25,320 bases of DNA from a virus. The DNA lies in IMG/VR virus record IMGVR_UViG_3300017760_000083, positions 1 to 25,320 of that record. One strand, written 5' to 3'. Made by a program: the position numbers and the translations under genes. How positions within the stretch are numbered: position 1 is the first letter of the stretch; every line of letters starts with the position of its first letter. Positions 1 to 6,980 of this stretch are shown here, piece by piece. The notes beneath the pieces are model-generated. The model did not search any database and was not told the DNA's origin. It saw only the letters and a program-made list of their open reading frames with translations.

Positions 1-2
1 GG

Positions 3-191
3 AACACCGCTGATGGTGGTAGCAATGAAATAGCTACAAATGCAAGAGGTTTTAATGCTTATCAATATCATAGCAATAATGCAACAACCACAGTGAGAAC
101 ATTCACAGGAAGAGGCTCTATAAGTAATGCTAATGGATATGGTGATGATTGTGATGCGACTTATCTGGCAGTATTGGGAGACCTTGCATAA
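3..191 (+). CDS. Tail fibre-like structural protein, C-terminal part (5' truncated)
   Basis: An open frame enters from the left edge and ends in a TAA that overlaps the ATG of the next gene (TAATG). The visible 62 residues are rich in Asn, Gly, Thr and Ser and end in LGDLA. The next gene ends in the same GDLA, so the two look like members of one short paralogous family. Small Gly/Asn/Thr-rich proteins of this kind sit in the tail fibre region of marine phages, where they are probably distal tail components that contact the host surface. The start and true length lie outside the window. Tail location is inferred from composition and neighbours; no enzymatic motif is visible. Confidence 0.6.
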   Translation, partial: NTADGGSNEIATNARGFNAYQYHSNNATTTVRTFTGRGSISNANGYGDDCDATYLAVLGDLA

Positions 192-193
192 TG
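177..193 (+). repeat. Gene-boundary motif, copy 1 (GGAGACCT...ATAATG)
   Basis: GGAGACCT at 177-184 is followed by TGCATAATGGC. It encodes the end of the upstream protein (GDLA-stop), supplies a Shine-Dalgarno GGAG about 10 bases before the next ATG, and includes the TAATG stop-start overlap. It recurs at 590-607 and, in part, at 1010-1023. Confidence 0.6.
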
Positions 194-604
194 GCTAGTT
201 TACTTAAAGTAGATTCACTAACAGGTGTAACCACCGCTGGCTCTATTAGCGTTACTGGCGAGGGCAACTCAACCACGACTAATCTTCAGCAGGGGTTGGC
301 GAAGCACTTTTGTATTTTTGATGGGACAGGCACTATTGCTGTTGATAATTCATTTAATAACGCATCTCTGACTGATGTAGCGACTGGACAATATACAGTA
401 GCTGTTACAAATGCTTTTTCATCCATACATTATGCTGTTACAGGTGCTACTCTAGGAAACAACGAAGCGTTTAATTATTGTGCAACTGGCGGTGGTGGTT
501 ATGAAAAAACATCAAGCACTGTTAATGTAAAACTTTTTCAATACGATGGCAGTGTGCTTGATACAGACACAGTAGATTTAGTATCACACGGAGACCTAGC
601 ATAA
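191..604 (+). CDS. Short tail fibre-like structural protein (paralogue A)
   Basis: A 137-residue protein starting MASLLKVDSLTG. Its middle, roughly residues 36-85 (GLAKHFCIFDGTGTIAV through YTVAVTNAF), aligns by eye with the same region of the next gene, including the pattern AK...FNGT.TIA......S.TD..TG.YT. The composition is Gly/Thr/Asn-rich with alternating beta-prone stretches, typical of phage tail fibre or tip domains. The ATG overlaps the upstream stop and is served by the GGAG of the repeated boundary motif. It has no Cys pairs, signal peptide or membrane segment. Probably a receptor-facing tail accessory protein; this role is inferred from context. Confidence 0.6.
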   Translation: MASLLKVDSLTGVTTAGSISVTGEGNSTTTNLQQGLAKHFCIFDGTGTIAVDNSFNNASLTDVATGQYTVAVTNAFSSIHYAVTGATLGNNEAFNYCATGGGGYEKTSSTVNVKLFQYDGSVLDTDTVDLVSHGDLA

Positions 605-607
605 TGG
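590..607 (+). repeat. Gene-boundary motif, copy 2
   Basis: GGAGACCTAGCATAATGGC matches copy 1 at every base except one (A for T after GGAGACCT). It again encodes GDLA-stop and overlaps the next ATG. Confidence 0.6.
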
Positions 608-1008
608 CAAGCGAACTTAGAGTTAACACATTAAAGGATGCCAGCGGTAATAACAGCATTGCTACTAGCGTTGTGGCGAATGGTAGTGCAAAGGCGTGGG
701 TAAACTTTAATGGAACTAGCACTGTTGCAATTCGTGCAAGCAATAACGTAGCAAGTATTACGGATAATGGTACTGGTGATTACACAGCAAACTTTACATC
801 TGCACTAACTGATGGAAATTATGCAGTTACAACTGGTTTTACACCATATACGACTACAAACTTCACAACATATGGTGCTATTTACGGAGATGCATCAACT
901 GGTGCAACTACAAAGACGACATCTGCTATTCGTCTTGTGTATAAAAATCTAGCTAATGACAGTAATTTTTATGATAGCATAGAAGTCAATGTGGTAATTC
1001 ACCGCTAA
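604..1008 (+). CDS. Short tail fibre-like structural protein (paralogue B)
   Basis: A 134-residue protein beginning MASELRVNTLKDASGN. From memory, this N-terminus is common in marine phage structural proteins. The central part (AKAWVNFNGTSTVAIRAS, then SITDNGTGDYTANF) parallels the preceding gene, so the two are tandem paralogues. The C-terminus differs (VVIHR instead of GDLA), so the boundary motif after it is non-coding here. Beta-rich, with no catalytic motif. Probably a tail fibre or tail tip component that contacts the host surface. Confidence in a structural role is moderate; the exact place in the tail is unknown. Confidence 0.62.
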   Translation: MASELRVNTLKDASGNNSIATSVVANGSAKAWVNFNGTSTVAIRASNNVASITDNGTGDYTANFTSALTDGNYAVTTGFTPYTTTNFTTYGAIYGDASTGATTKTTSAIRLVYKNLANDSNFYDSIEVNVVIHR

Positions 1009-1009
1009 T

Positions 1010-1023
1010 GGAGACCTAATATG
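1010..1023 (+). repeat. Gene-boundary motif, copy 3 (non-coding copy)
   Basis: GGAGACCTAATATG: the GGAGACCT core is retained although the upstream stop codon already lies at 1006-1008. This copy therefore acts only as a ribosome binding site or linker before the ATG at 1021. Confidence 0.55.
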
Positions 1024-2124
1024 AGTAAAGCAGCAGAATTAGCCGCACTGGTAGGTTCAGGTCAGGCGCAGGGTAATAAAAATCTTGTTATCAACGGTGC
1101 GATGACTGTTGACCAGAGAAACCAAACGACCACTGCAACGGGTTATACAGTAGATAGATTTAGTGTTGCAAAAAGTAATTTTGACGAACTGGTTATAGCT
1201 ATAACACAGGACACAGATAACCCTTCTGGCAATGGATTTGCACACTCTTTAAAACTTGCAGTTACAACAGCAGAAAGCGCAATTGCAGCAGACGAATTGT
1301 TGTATCTCGACACCAGATTTGAAGGTCAAAATATTCAACATTTATGCTACGGTACATCGTCTGCAAAAAGTCTTACTTTATCTTTTTGGGTTAAATCACC
1401 TTTAGCTGGAAAACACTCAGTAAATTTTTATCAATCAACACCTGTTCGCAGTAACTTGCAAAGTTATACAGTTTCATCTGCAAACACATGGGAATACAAG
1501 ACAATTACTATTGACGGAGATACGTCTGGCAATATAGCAAATGATACCACTGCTGAAATAATTTTGTTCTGGCCTTTAGCTGGTGGGTCAAATTATCATG
1601 GCACTCCTCACACTGGTTGGGGTGCTTATACTGAAACAGACGATTTTATGTTCAGTGACCAAGTTAACCTTGCTGGACAAACAGGTAACTTTTTTCTTAC
1701 AGGTGTACAGCTTGAGGTTGGAGAAGTAGCCACCGCTTTTGAGCATGAGGATTTTGGAACTACGTTAGCTAAGTGTCAGCGGTACTTTGAAAATCTTACA
1801 TTTCAAGACCAAAGCGCGATAACTATAGGCGTAGTTTATTCCAGTGCTACTGATGTAGCCGGTGATTTGCGTTATAAGGTTGAAAAACGAGCAGCACCAA
1901 CTATAGGAGTTCCAACAGTAGGAAGAAGCAGTGGTAATATAAATTATTTAAACGCTAATGCTGGCTTTGTGGCAACTTCTGACGGAACCATAACTGCTCA
2001 GAGTATTGGTGTCGACTCGTGTAAGTTATTCGGAGACGGCTATAATGTTTTTAATGCAAATGGTGATGCTTCATTCCTTTATTCAAATGGCATAAACACT
2101 TTTACAATAGATGCGGAGTTATAA
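1021..2124 (+). CDS. Tail fibre protein
   Basis: A 367-residue protein. Near the N-terminus it has KNLVINGAMTVDQRN followed by YTVDRF (about residues 20-48), a pattern I recognise from many phage tail fibre proteins (N.(I/L)INGAM.V.QR......Y..DRW). The middle (about 100-230) has the Trp- and Ser-rich beta pattern of a carbohydrate-binding-like jelly roll (LSFWVKSP, WEYKTITIDGDTSG, FFLTGVQLEVGE). It is followed by ATAFEHEDFGTTLAKCQRYFE, the usual junction to a C-terminal tip domain of about 110 residues. It probably binds cell-surface glycans and determines host range. The ATG is preceded by GGAG in the boundary motif. The domain reading is from remembered family patterns, not a search. Confidence 0.75.
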   Translation: MSKAAELAALVGSGQAQGNKNLVINGAMTVDQRNQTTTATGYTVDRFSVAKSNFDELVIAITQDTDNPSGNGFAHSLKLAVTTAESAIAADELLYLDTRFEGQNIQHLCYGTSSAKSLTLSFWVKSPLAGKHSVNFYQSTPVRSNLQSYTVSSANTWEYKTITIDGDTSGNIANDTTAEIILFWPLAGGSNYHGTPHTGWGAYTETDDFMFSDQVNLAGQTGNFFLTGVQLEVGEVATAFEHEDFGTTLAKCQRYFENLTFQDQSAITIGVVYSSATDVAGDLRYKVEKRAAPTIGVPTVGRSSGNINYLNANAGFVATSDGTITAQSIGVDSCKLFGDGYNVFNANGDASFLYSNGINTFTIDAEL

Positions 2125-2126
2125 AT

Positions 2127-2315
2127 ATGAATATTGCATCAGCAAAATACATAAAAATGACAACACCTATTGGTGGAGAAGTTATTAATACTATTGAGGC
2201 TACTGTTAATGGTGTTGAGAATATTTGTATACCAATGGATGAAGCCAATAAAGACTATGCAGAAATACTACGCCAAGTAGCGGCTGGCACTCTAACCATA
2301 GCAGATGCTGATTGA
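2127..2315 (+). CDS. Small tail-fibre-associated protein
   Basis: A 62-residue acidic protein that begins two bases after the tail fibre stop and ends YAEILRQVAAGTLTIADAD. Short proteins with a DEANKDYAEILRQVAAG-like C-terminus are common directly after fibre genes in marine phages; some may be fibre assembly factors, but I cannot prove that here. Its stop overlaps the next ATG (TGATG). No membrane segment or cysteine motif is seen. A real gene is supported by tight spacing and by the family pattern. Confidence 0.55.
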   Translation: MNIASAKYIKMTTPIGGEVINTIEATVNGVENICIPMDEANKDYAEILRQVAAGTLTIADAD

Positions 2316-2539
2316 TGGATTTAGTACACATCATAGATACCTTAATCGGTATAGTCGTAATGGGTGGTGCGTGGTTTCTTTCCGGGATGGTACGGGAACA
2401 AAAGCGCATAGAAATATTACTCAATCGTACCCGTGAAGAATACGTCACCCGTAGCGAGGTTCGTGAAGACATGAGCCGTGTTATGGAAGCACTACACCGT
2501 GTAGAAGACAAGCTAGACCGTGTATTACAGAAAGACTAA
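2315..2539 (+). CDS. Small membrane-anchored coiled-coil protein
   Basis: A 74-residue protein starting MDLVHIIDTLIG. Residues about 3-23 (hydrophobic through VVMGGAWFLSGM) form one N-terminal membrane segment. The rest is charged, predicted helix with heptad spacing (VREDMSRVMEALHRVEDKLDRVL), suggesting a coiled coil. The ATG overlaps the upstream stop; a TTG codon lies immediately before it but ATG is preferred. A single membrane span plus coiled coil fits several lysis or virion accessory proteins (holin-like, spanin-like), but there is no lipobox and no adjacent endolysin, so I do not assign lysis. Function unknown. Confidence 0.5.
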   Translation: MDLVHIIDTLIGIVVMGGAWFLSGMVREQKRIEILLNRTREEYVTRSEVREDMSRVMEALHRVEDKLDRVLQKD

Positions 2540-2542
2540 TCT

Positions 2543-3916
2543 ATGGCAACAATAACCACAGATGCAGAACTAGATGCTGAAGTAGGAAAACTTGCAGGTG
2601 CGGGTGTTCCGACTGCAACTCCTGTTCTTCAAACAGTGCAAGCAGGAGAATTACAGACTACTACGGGTACTCAAATACCTACTCCTGCAACTACTCCCGG
2701 TGTTACATTAGCACCCATACCGGGTCCGTCACTTCCGGGAATCCCGCCACCTATTGGTGGTAATCCAATGGCACCCTCTGTTCCTACCAAACCTGCTCCC
2801 GGAGTAGGACAAGTAGCAAGTACAACACAAGTAGCTCCCCAGATAGGCACAGCGACTGCTGCTCAAATTACTCAGCCCGTACAAGTTGACATGACAGGAG
2901 TTCAATCGGGTCCATCTGCAGGTGCAATTGGAACGGCTGCTACTCAACAGCTTGATCCACAAGCAACAACACAATATCAACTTGGACAGTTGATGCAAAG
3001 CATTCAACAAGGTCAACCTCTTCCCCCGTGGGCTGCTCCGGCTGTTCGTAAAATAAGCGGCATAATGCAAGCTAGGGGTTTGGGTGGTTCTAGTATGGCT
3101 GCTGCTGCTATGACACAAGCAGTCATGGAATCTGGTGTGGTTATTGCGGCTGATGATGCAAAGAAGTATGCAACCATTCAGCTTGCAAATCTAAGTAACG
3201 AACAACAGATGGCGTTGTCTAACGCTGCAACTTACGCTGCAATGGACAAAGCAAACTTAAATGCCAGACTTACTTCTGCAGTGACTAATGCTCAGTCGCT
3301 TCTTGCCACTGAAACAAAGAACCTTGATGCGCGACAACAGGCTAATACTCTTAGCTACAACGCTTTGACACAGGGTTTGTTTAAGGATGCTGCAGAAGAC
3401 AACGCACGTAAACAGTTCAACGCCAAGAACGAGTTGCAGGTTGAAGAGTTCTTTGCAGAACTAGGCTCCCAAGTTGAAACAGCTAATGCTAACCGTATTG
3501 CTGCTATGGAGCAGTTTAACGCTGGCGAAACAAACGCCATGACACAGTTTAACGCCAGCATGAGAGATGCACGAGACAAGTTTAACGCCAACATGCAGTT
3601 TGCTGTTGATCAGTCAAACGTGAACTGGCGTAGGCAGATTAACACTGCAAACACTGCCACACAGAACGAAGCAAATCGGCAGGACGTACAAAACAATTTT
3701 AACGCCTCTCAAAATGCACTGAACAATCTGTGGCAAAAGTACCGCGACAATGCTGCTTGGAACTTTCAAAAAGGCGAGTCAGCGTTACAACGTCAGCACG
3801 AAATAGGCATCATGGCTATGGAGTTTGCAAACAGTGAAAAAATCTACGACCAGACCCAGAAGGATAACCTTGCTGCAGGAGTGGGTAACTGGCTTGCCAA
3901 GTGGATTGCACAGTAG
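2543..3916 (+). CDS. Virion protein with hendecad (FNA) repeats
   Basis: A 457-residue protein of three parts. Residues 1-130 are low-complexity, rich in Pro, Thr, Gly and Gln. Residues about 150-210 contain LGQLMQSIQQGQPLPPW and ARGLGGSSMAAAAMTQAVME. Residues about 210-445 are a long Ala/Asn/Gln-rich helical region. There FNA occurs at residues 292, 325, 336, 347 and 386, and equivalent positions 303 (FFA) and 314 (ANA) keep an 11-residue period. Such long helical, Gln/Ala-rich proteins next to giant internal proteins are typical of podovirus ejection proteins (compare T7 gp14-gp16). That role is inference; no enzyme motif is visible. The start is the first ATG after the upstream stop. Confidence 0.6.
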   Translation: MATITTDAELDAEVGKLAGAGVPTATPVLQTVQAGELQTTTGTQIPTPATTPGVTLAPIPGPSLPGIPPPIGGNPMAPSVPTKPAPGVGQVASTTQVAPQIGTATAAQITQPVQVDMTGVQSGPSAGAIGTAATQQLDPQATTQYQLGQLMQSIQQGQPLPPWAAPAVRKISGIMQARGLGGSSMAAAAMTQAVMESGVVIAADDAKKYATIQLANLSNEQQMALSNAATYAAMDKANLNARLTSAVTNAQSLLATETKNLDARQQANTLSYNALTQGLFKDAAEDNARKQFNAKNELQVEEFFAELGSQVETANANRIAAMEQFNAGETNAMTQFNASMRDARDKFNANMQFAVDQSNVNWRRQINTANTATQNEANRQDVQNNFNASQNALNNLWQKYRDNAAWNFQKGESALQRQHEIGIMAMEFANSEKIYDQTQKDNLAAGVGNWLAKWIAQ

Positions 3917-3928
3917 GAGAAGTTAGGA

Positions 3929-4399
3929 ATGGATTGGTTAAACGCAATAACAAATGTAGTTGGTTGGTTTGCTGGCACTAACAGAAAAGGTTACGGCGAA
4001 GACCCCAACTTTGAAGGTGGCGGTGGCGGTTCTGCACAAACAGGAAGTGGGTTTCTTGACTTTATAAGGGGCGGGGCTAAAGCTTATACAAGTTTAACTA
4101 AAGATGATCAAACTTTTCAACAAGCAGATACCAGCATGTTTAGAGAAAGACCCCGATCAGTTCAAGAACTTACAAGAGGTCAGGCAGCGTCAGGGGGTTT
4201 GTCTCCGTCTTTAGAAAGACTGTATCAAAATCCCGCTGTTATGCAAGCTCTTAACCACTACCAGCAAAACGGGTCACGGGACGTAACTATGCAGTCCTTG
4301 TTAAACGAAGTAGGTATTGTTAGCCCCACTAGCCGACAAGGAAAAACAACTTTAGCTACTAGAAGCCCTGACTTAAAATCGGAGATTAACGTAGGATGA
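3929..4399 (+). CDS. Hypothetical virion protein
   Basis: A 156-residue protein preceded by a good ribosome binding site (TAGGAGAAGTTAGGA). Its N-terminus, MDWLNAITNVVGWFAG, is amphipathic and Trp-rich. A Gly-rich linker follows (about residues 29-42), then a mostly polar, helical remainder (SLERLYQNPAVMQALNHYQQ). It overlaps the next gene by four bases (ATGA). I do not recognise the family. Its place between the hendecad protein and two large internal proteins suggests a virion component, perhaps part of the DNA ejection apparatus. Confidence 0.55.
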   Translation: MDWLNAITNVVGWFAGTNRKGYGEDPNFEGGGGGSAQTGSGFLDFIRGGAKAYTSLTKDDQTFQQADTSMFRERPRSVQELTRGQAASGGLSPSLERLYQNPAVMQALNHYQQNGSRDVTMQSLLNEVGIVSPTSRQGKTTLATRSPDLKSEINVG

Positions 4400-4959
4400 A
4401 ACTAGATGCTAGTATGGCTCCTCGTGGTTCTGTGGCAGCAAAGGACGAATTTGCTCCGGCACCACCGGGATACGGCTTAACACAAGACAATCAAAGGTGG
4501 CCGTGGGGCCAGCCCCCACAGGACGTTGATCCAAGCGTAGTGTTGGACAAAGCCATTGCTGCTGTTTCAAAAAAAGCTGCAAAGCGAGAGATGTTCAAGC
4601 TTCTGATAGTGGGCGTGTCTGTGCAGGTTCTTGTTGAAGGCTACATCTTTCAAGGTTTTTCTGAAGGTAAATTTAGCCCTGATGTTGGTTTGTTAATCAA
4701 GGGGCCACTTGGTATAGCTATCGCTGGGATGGCAGACCAAGAGGGTATTCCGTATCGCTTCTTTGAAAATGACAATGAGCTAGAGGCTAACGAGATGGAC
4801 GACGAAACCTTTTTCAGGATGATGAAACAAAATAACCCCCAGATGTTCTCTTACGTAAACGAACAAATCAACGGTGGCATCCGTCAAGGGTACAACCCAC
4901 AGGAACCAGAAGAAGAAAACTTTATGACAATGAAGAAACAAACAGAAGGGGCTAATTAA
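4396..4959 (+). CDS. Conserved structural protein (PPGxxLTQDNxxWPW type)
   Basis: A 187-residue protein. Residues 22-40 read APPGYGLTQDNQRWPWGQP, followed by a helical middle (FKLLIVGVSVQVLVEGYIFQGFSEGKFSPDVGLLIKGPL) and an acidic C-terminus with DETFFRMMKQ. I recall proteins with this PPG.SLT....WPW.PP start and the VEG..F.GF.EGKF.PDV core in marine T4-like myophages, where they are conserved structural or hypothetical proteins. If so, the family crosses phage morphotypes. No enzymatic motif is visible. It starts four bases inside the upstream gene and ends two bases before the next ATG, so it is part of the virion operon. Confidence 0.6.
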   Translation: MKLDASMAPRGSVAAKDEFAPAPPGYGLTQDNQRWPWGQPPQDVDPSVVLDKAIAAVSKKAAKREMFKLLIVGVSVQVLVEGYIFQGFSEGKFSPDVGLLIKGPLGIAIAGMADQEGIPYRFFENDNELEANEMDDETFFRMMKQNNPQMFSYVNEQINGGIRQGYNPQEPEEENFMTMKKQTEGAN

Positions 4960-4961
4960 AG

Positions 4962-6980
4962 ATGGGTGTGGGTGCTTCATTTGCTATAGGTCTTTTTAAA
5001 GGCTTCAATGAAAATATGGATAAAGAGGGCGAACGTCGTCAGGCAATGAGGGATCGTTTTAATGGCTACGAAACAATGGCTGTTGATGCGGTGTTGAAGG
5101 GTGATGCTACAACAGGTGGCCTCAATGCCATTCGTGATCTTGTAAAAAAAGCAAACCAAGAAGTAGATAGCTTGGAACCTATCGGTCCGTTTGGTGCTAG
5201 GGGTAGGGATGTCAACATTGACATGGCAAAAGTTCAGTCAGCAATGAAAAGTGCCAGTGACTACAACTTTAAGATACAGGGTGAAAAGGGTTACATAGGT
5301 TTTACCCGCGCAAAGGACGACGGTAGTTTAGATAATGCTTACGTTATTTTGTCAGAGTATGCCTCTATGTTAACTGATCCTAAAATACAAGAAAGATTAA
5401 GAAACGATAGACGTTTGTTTGAAGCCGTAAACCCGATCATATCAGCGGCACAAGCTAGAATAATGGGCGATTATAGAAAAAGCTTTAACGCTGACACCAA
5501 CACAAACAAAAGGTTTCAAATTCCTAAAATTTTCGGGGGCGAAGGAAGTATGTTTCCGGGACTTGAAGTTCACAAAAAGATAGGAAACGAACTAAAAATT
5601 GCTGTTTCTGGTGCAGGAGATATATCAATATCTGATGAGACTCTTCCTGAAAAACTTCCTAATCATACTGCTGTAGGTACGACGGTAGAGCCAGTAGGAG
5701 ACGGGTTAGCAATTGGGACAGTTAATATACCCGACGATCAGATGCCAACTTACGAAGCTCTTTCTGGTATGTTAGGTAAACCCTCTGTTGCTGTAAAAAT
5801 AGGTCAAATACCTCTTTACAATTACTGGATAGGACAAGGACCAAACGGTCAGCCTTTAAGGGACCAATTTTTTGTGATGCCGGGAATGACAACTACCATG
5901 AAAAAAGATGCTCTTACGGCAAGTATCCAAATAGCAAGCTATCCTGACGTAGGGGGATTTGATCCTGATTCTTCTTTGTACAGAGTGTCCAATGATACAA
6001 CAGTTGATTTTTCTAATAAACTAAACGGAAGTCCAGCCAAATCGTTTGATCAGCAGGTGATGGCGTTAGCCCCTTACATGAAAAGGAATGCGGTTGCAAA
6101 GTCCGTAAAGGTTCCATTTTTTGACTCTGTTGACGCGGGTATGACTCGCTCCGTCTACGTGCTACGAAAAAGATATGGCAGTCAAGCAGAACAAAGTGGA
6201 AAATTCACAATGGCAACACTTTCTGAAGAGTTGCAAAAAAAGCAAACTGCCGCTACTTCTCTTAGAAATTTGCAAGCTAAACGTGCAGAAGTGGGTGATG
6301 TTGAAACTTACGAACAATTAAAAAGAACTTTGAAAGTTGCTTTTGTAGGTAAACAAAGTGTTAGGGCAGCTATTCAAAAGGACTTGTTGGGACTTGGCGT
6401 TGTAGAAGAACAAACTACGGACCTTACTGATGACTTTGTAAAGAGCTTAGATCAACGGGTAGCTGATGCAGAAAATGTAGAGTTAGCTGAATTAGAAGCA
6501 ATGCGTATATCTTTAGCCTTTCAACTTGCTCGTGCAGCAGACCCATCTGGTCGATTATCTAACCAAGACATTCAACAACAGCTTGACAGGTTGGGTTCAG
6601 GATTTGTGAGCAAGGAAGAAGCTCTTGCTAAAATACAGGTTGTTATTGACGAACTAGATAGAGACATAAAGAAATTAAACGTGTTTGTTTCCTATGGTAA
6701 GGGCGATTCTCTTCTTACTGACAACGATGCACGTATTATTGATGCGGCATTAGCGGTAGACTACATTCAAAATAAAGCCTCTGCAATTAAACAAACTTCT
6801 ACAAACGCAAGGCAAGAGGGTGATCAATCTATAAACTTAGATGATTATATCATAGTTCCTCCGTCTGAACAAAACCCCAAAGGAAAAATATTAGATCAAG
6901 AATTAAACACTATAGTAGACCCTGCTACTATTGATTTAATTAAAAAGGCAATACAAGCGTCTAAAGGGGAAAATGCTTAA
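4962..6980 (+). CDS. Internal virion protein (ejection protein candidate)
   Basis: A 672-residue protein starting MGVGASFAIGLFKGFNENMDKEGERRQ. An amphipathic N-terminus is followed by charged helices, a central beta-type domain (about residues 200-390), and a long helical C-terminal half with Lys/Glu/Gln-rich segments (EELQKKQTAATSLRNLQAKR). Size, lack of enzymatic motifs and position just before a giant protein resemble T7 gp15 in the gp14-gp15-gp16 internal core order. This analogy is positional, not a detected homology. Its TAA overlaps the next ATG (TAATG), so translation of the two is coupled. Confidence 0.55.
   Translation: MGVGASFAIGLFKGFNENMDKEGERRQAMRDRFNGYETMAVDAVLKGDATTGGLNAIRDLVKKANQEVDSLEPIGPFGARGRDVNIDMAKVQSAMKSASDYNFKIQGEKGYIGFTRAKDDGSLDNAYVILSEYASMLTDPKIQERLRNDRRLFEAVNPIISAAQARIMGDYRKSFNADTNTNKRFQIPKIFGGEGSMFPGLEVHKKIGNELKIAVSGAGDISISDETLPEKLPNHTAVGTTVEPVGDGLAIGTVNIPDDQMPTYEALSGMLGKPSVAVKIGQIPLYNYWIGQGPNGQPLRDQFFVMPGMTTTMKKDALTASIQIASYPDVGGFDPDSSLYRVSNDTTVDFSNKLNGSPAKSFDQQVMALAPYMKRNAVAKSVKVPFFDSVDAGMTRSVYVLRKRYGSQAEQSGKFTMATLSEELQKKQTAATSLRNLQAKRAEVGDVETYEQLKRTLKVAFVGKQSVRAAIQKDLLGLGVVEEQTTDLTDDFVKSLDQRVADAENVELAELEAMRISLAFQLARAADPSGRLSNQDIQQQLDRLGSGFVSKEEALAKIQVVIDELDRDIKKLNVFVSYGKGDSLLTDNDARIIDAALAVDYIQNKASAIKQTSTNARQEGDQSINLDDYIIVPPSEQNPKGKILDQELNTIVDPATIDLIKKAIQASKGENA

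Noticed and set aside
2315-2539. Holin or spanin assignment for the small membrane protein
   Set aside because: One membrane segment and a coiled coil are not enough; no lipobox, no endolysin gene next to it in this window.
2729-3118. Minus-strand 129-codon frame opposite the hendecad protein gene
   Set aside because: Ser/Cys-rich composition is the complement of the Pro/Thr/Ala-rich coding strand; no start signal.
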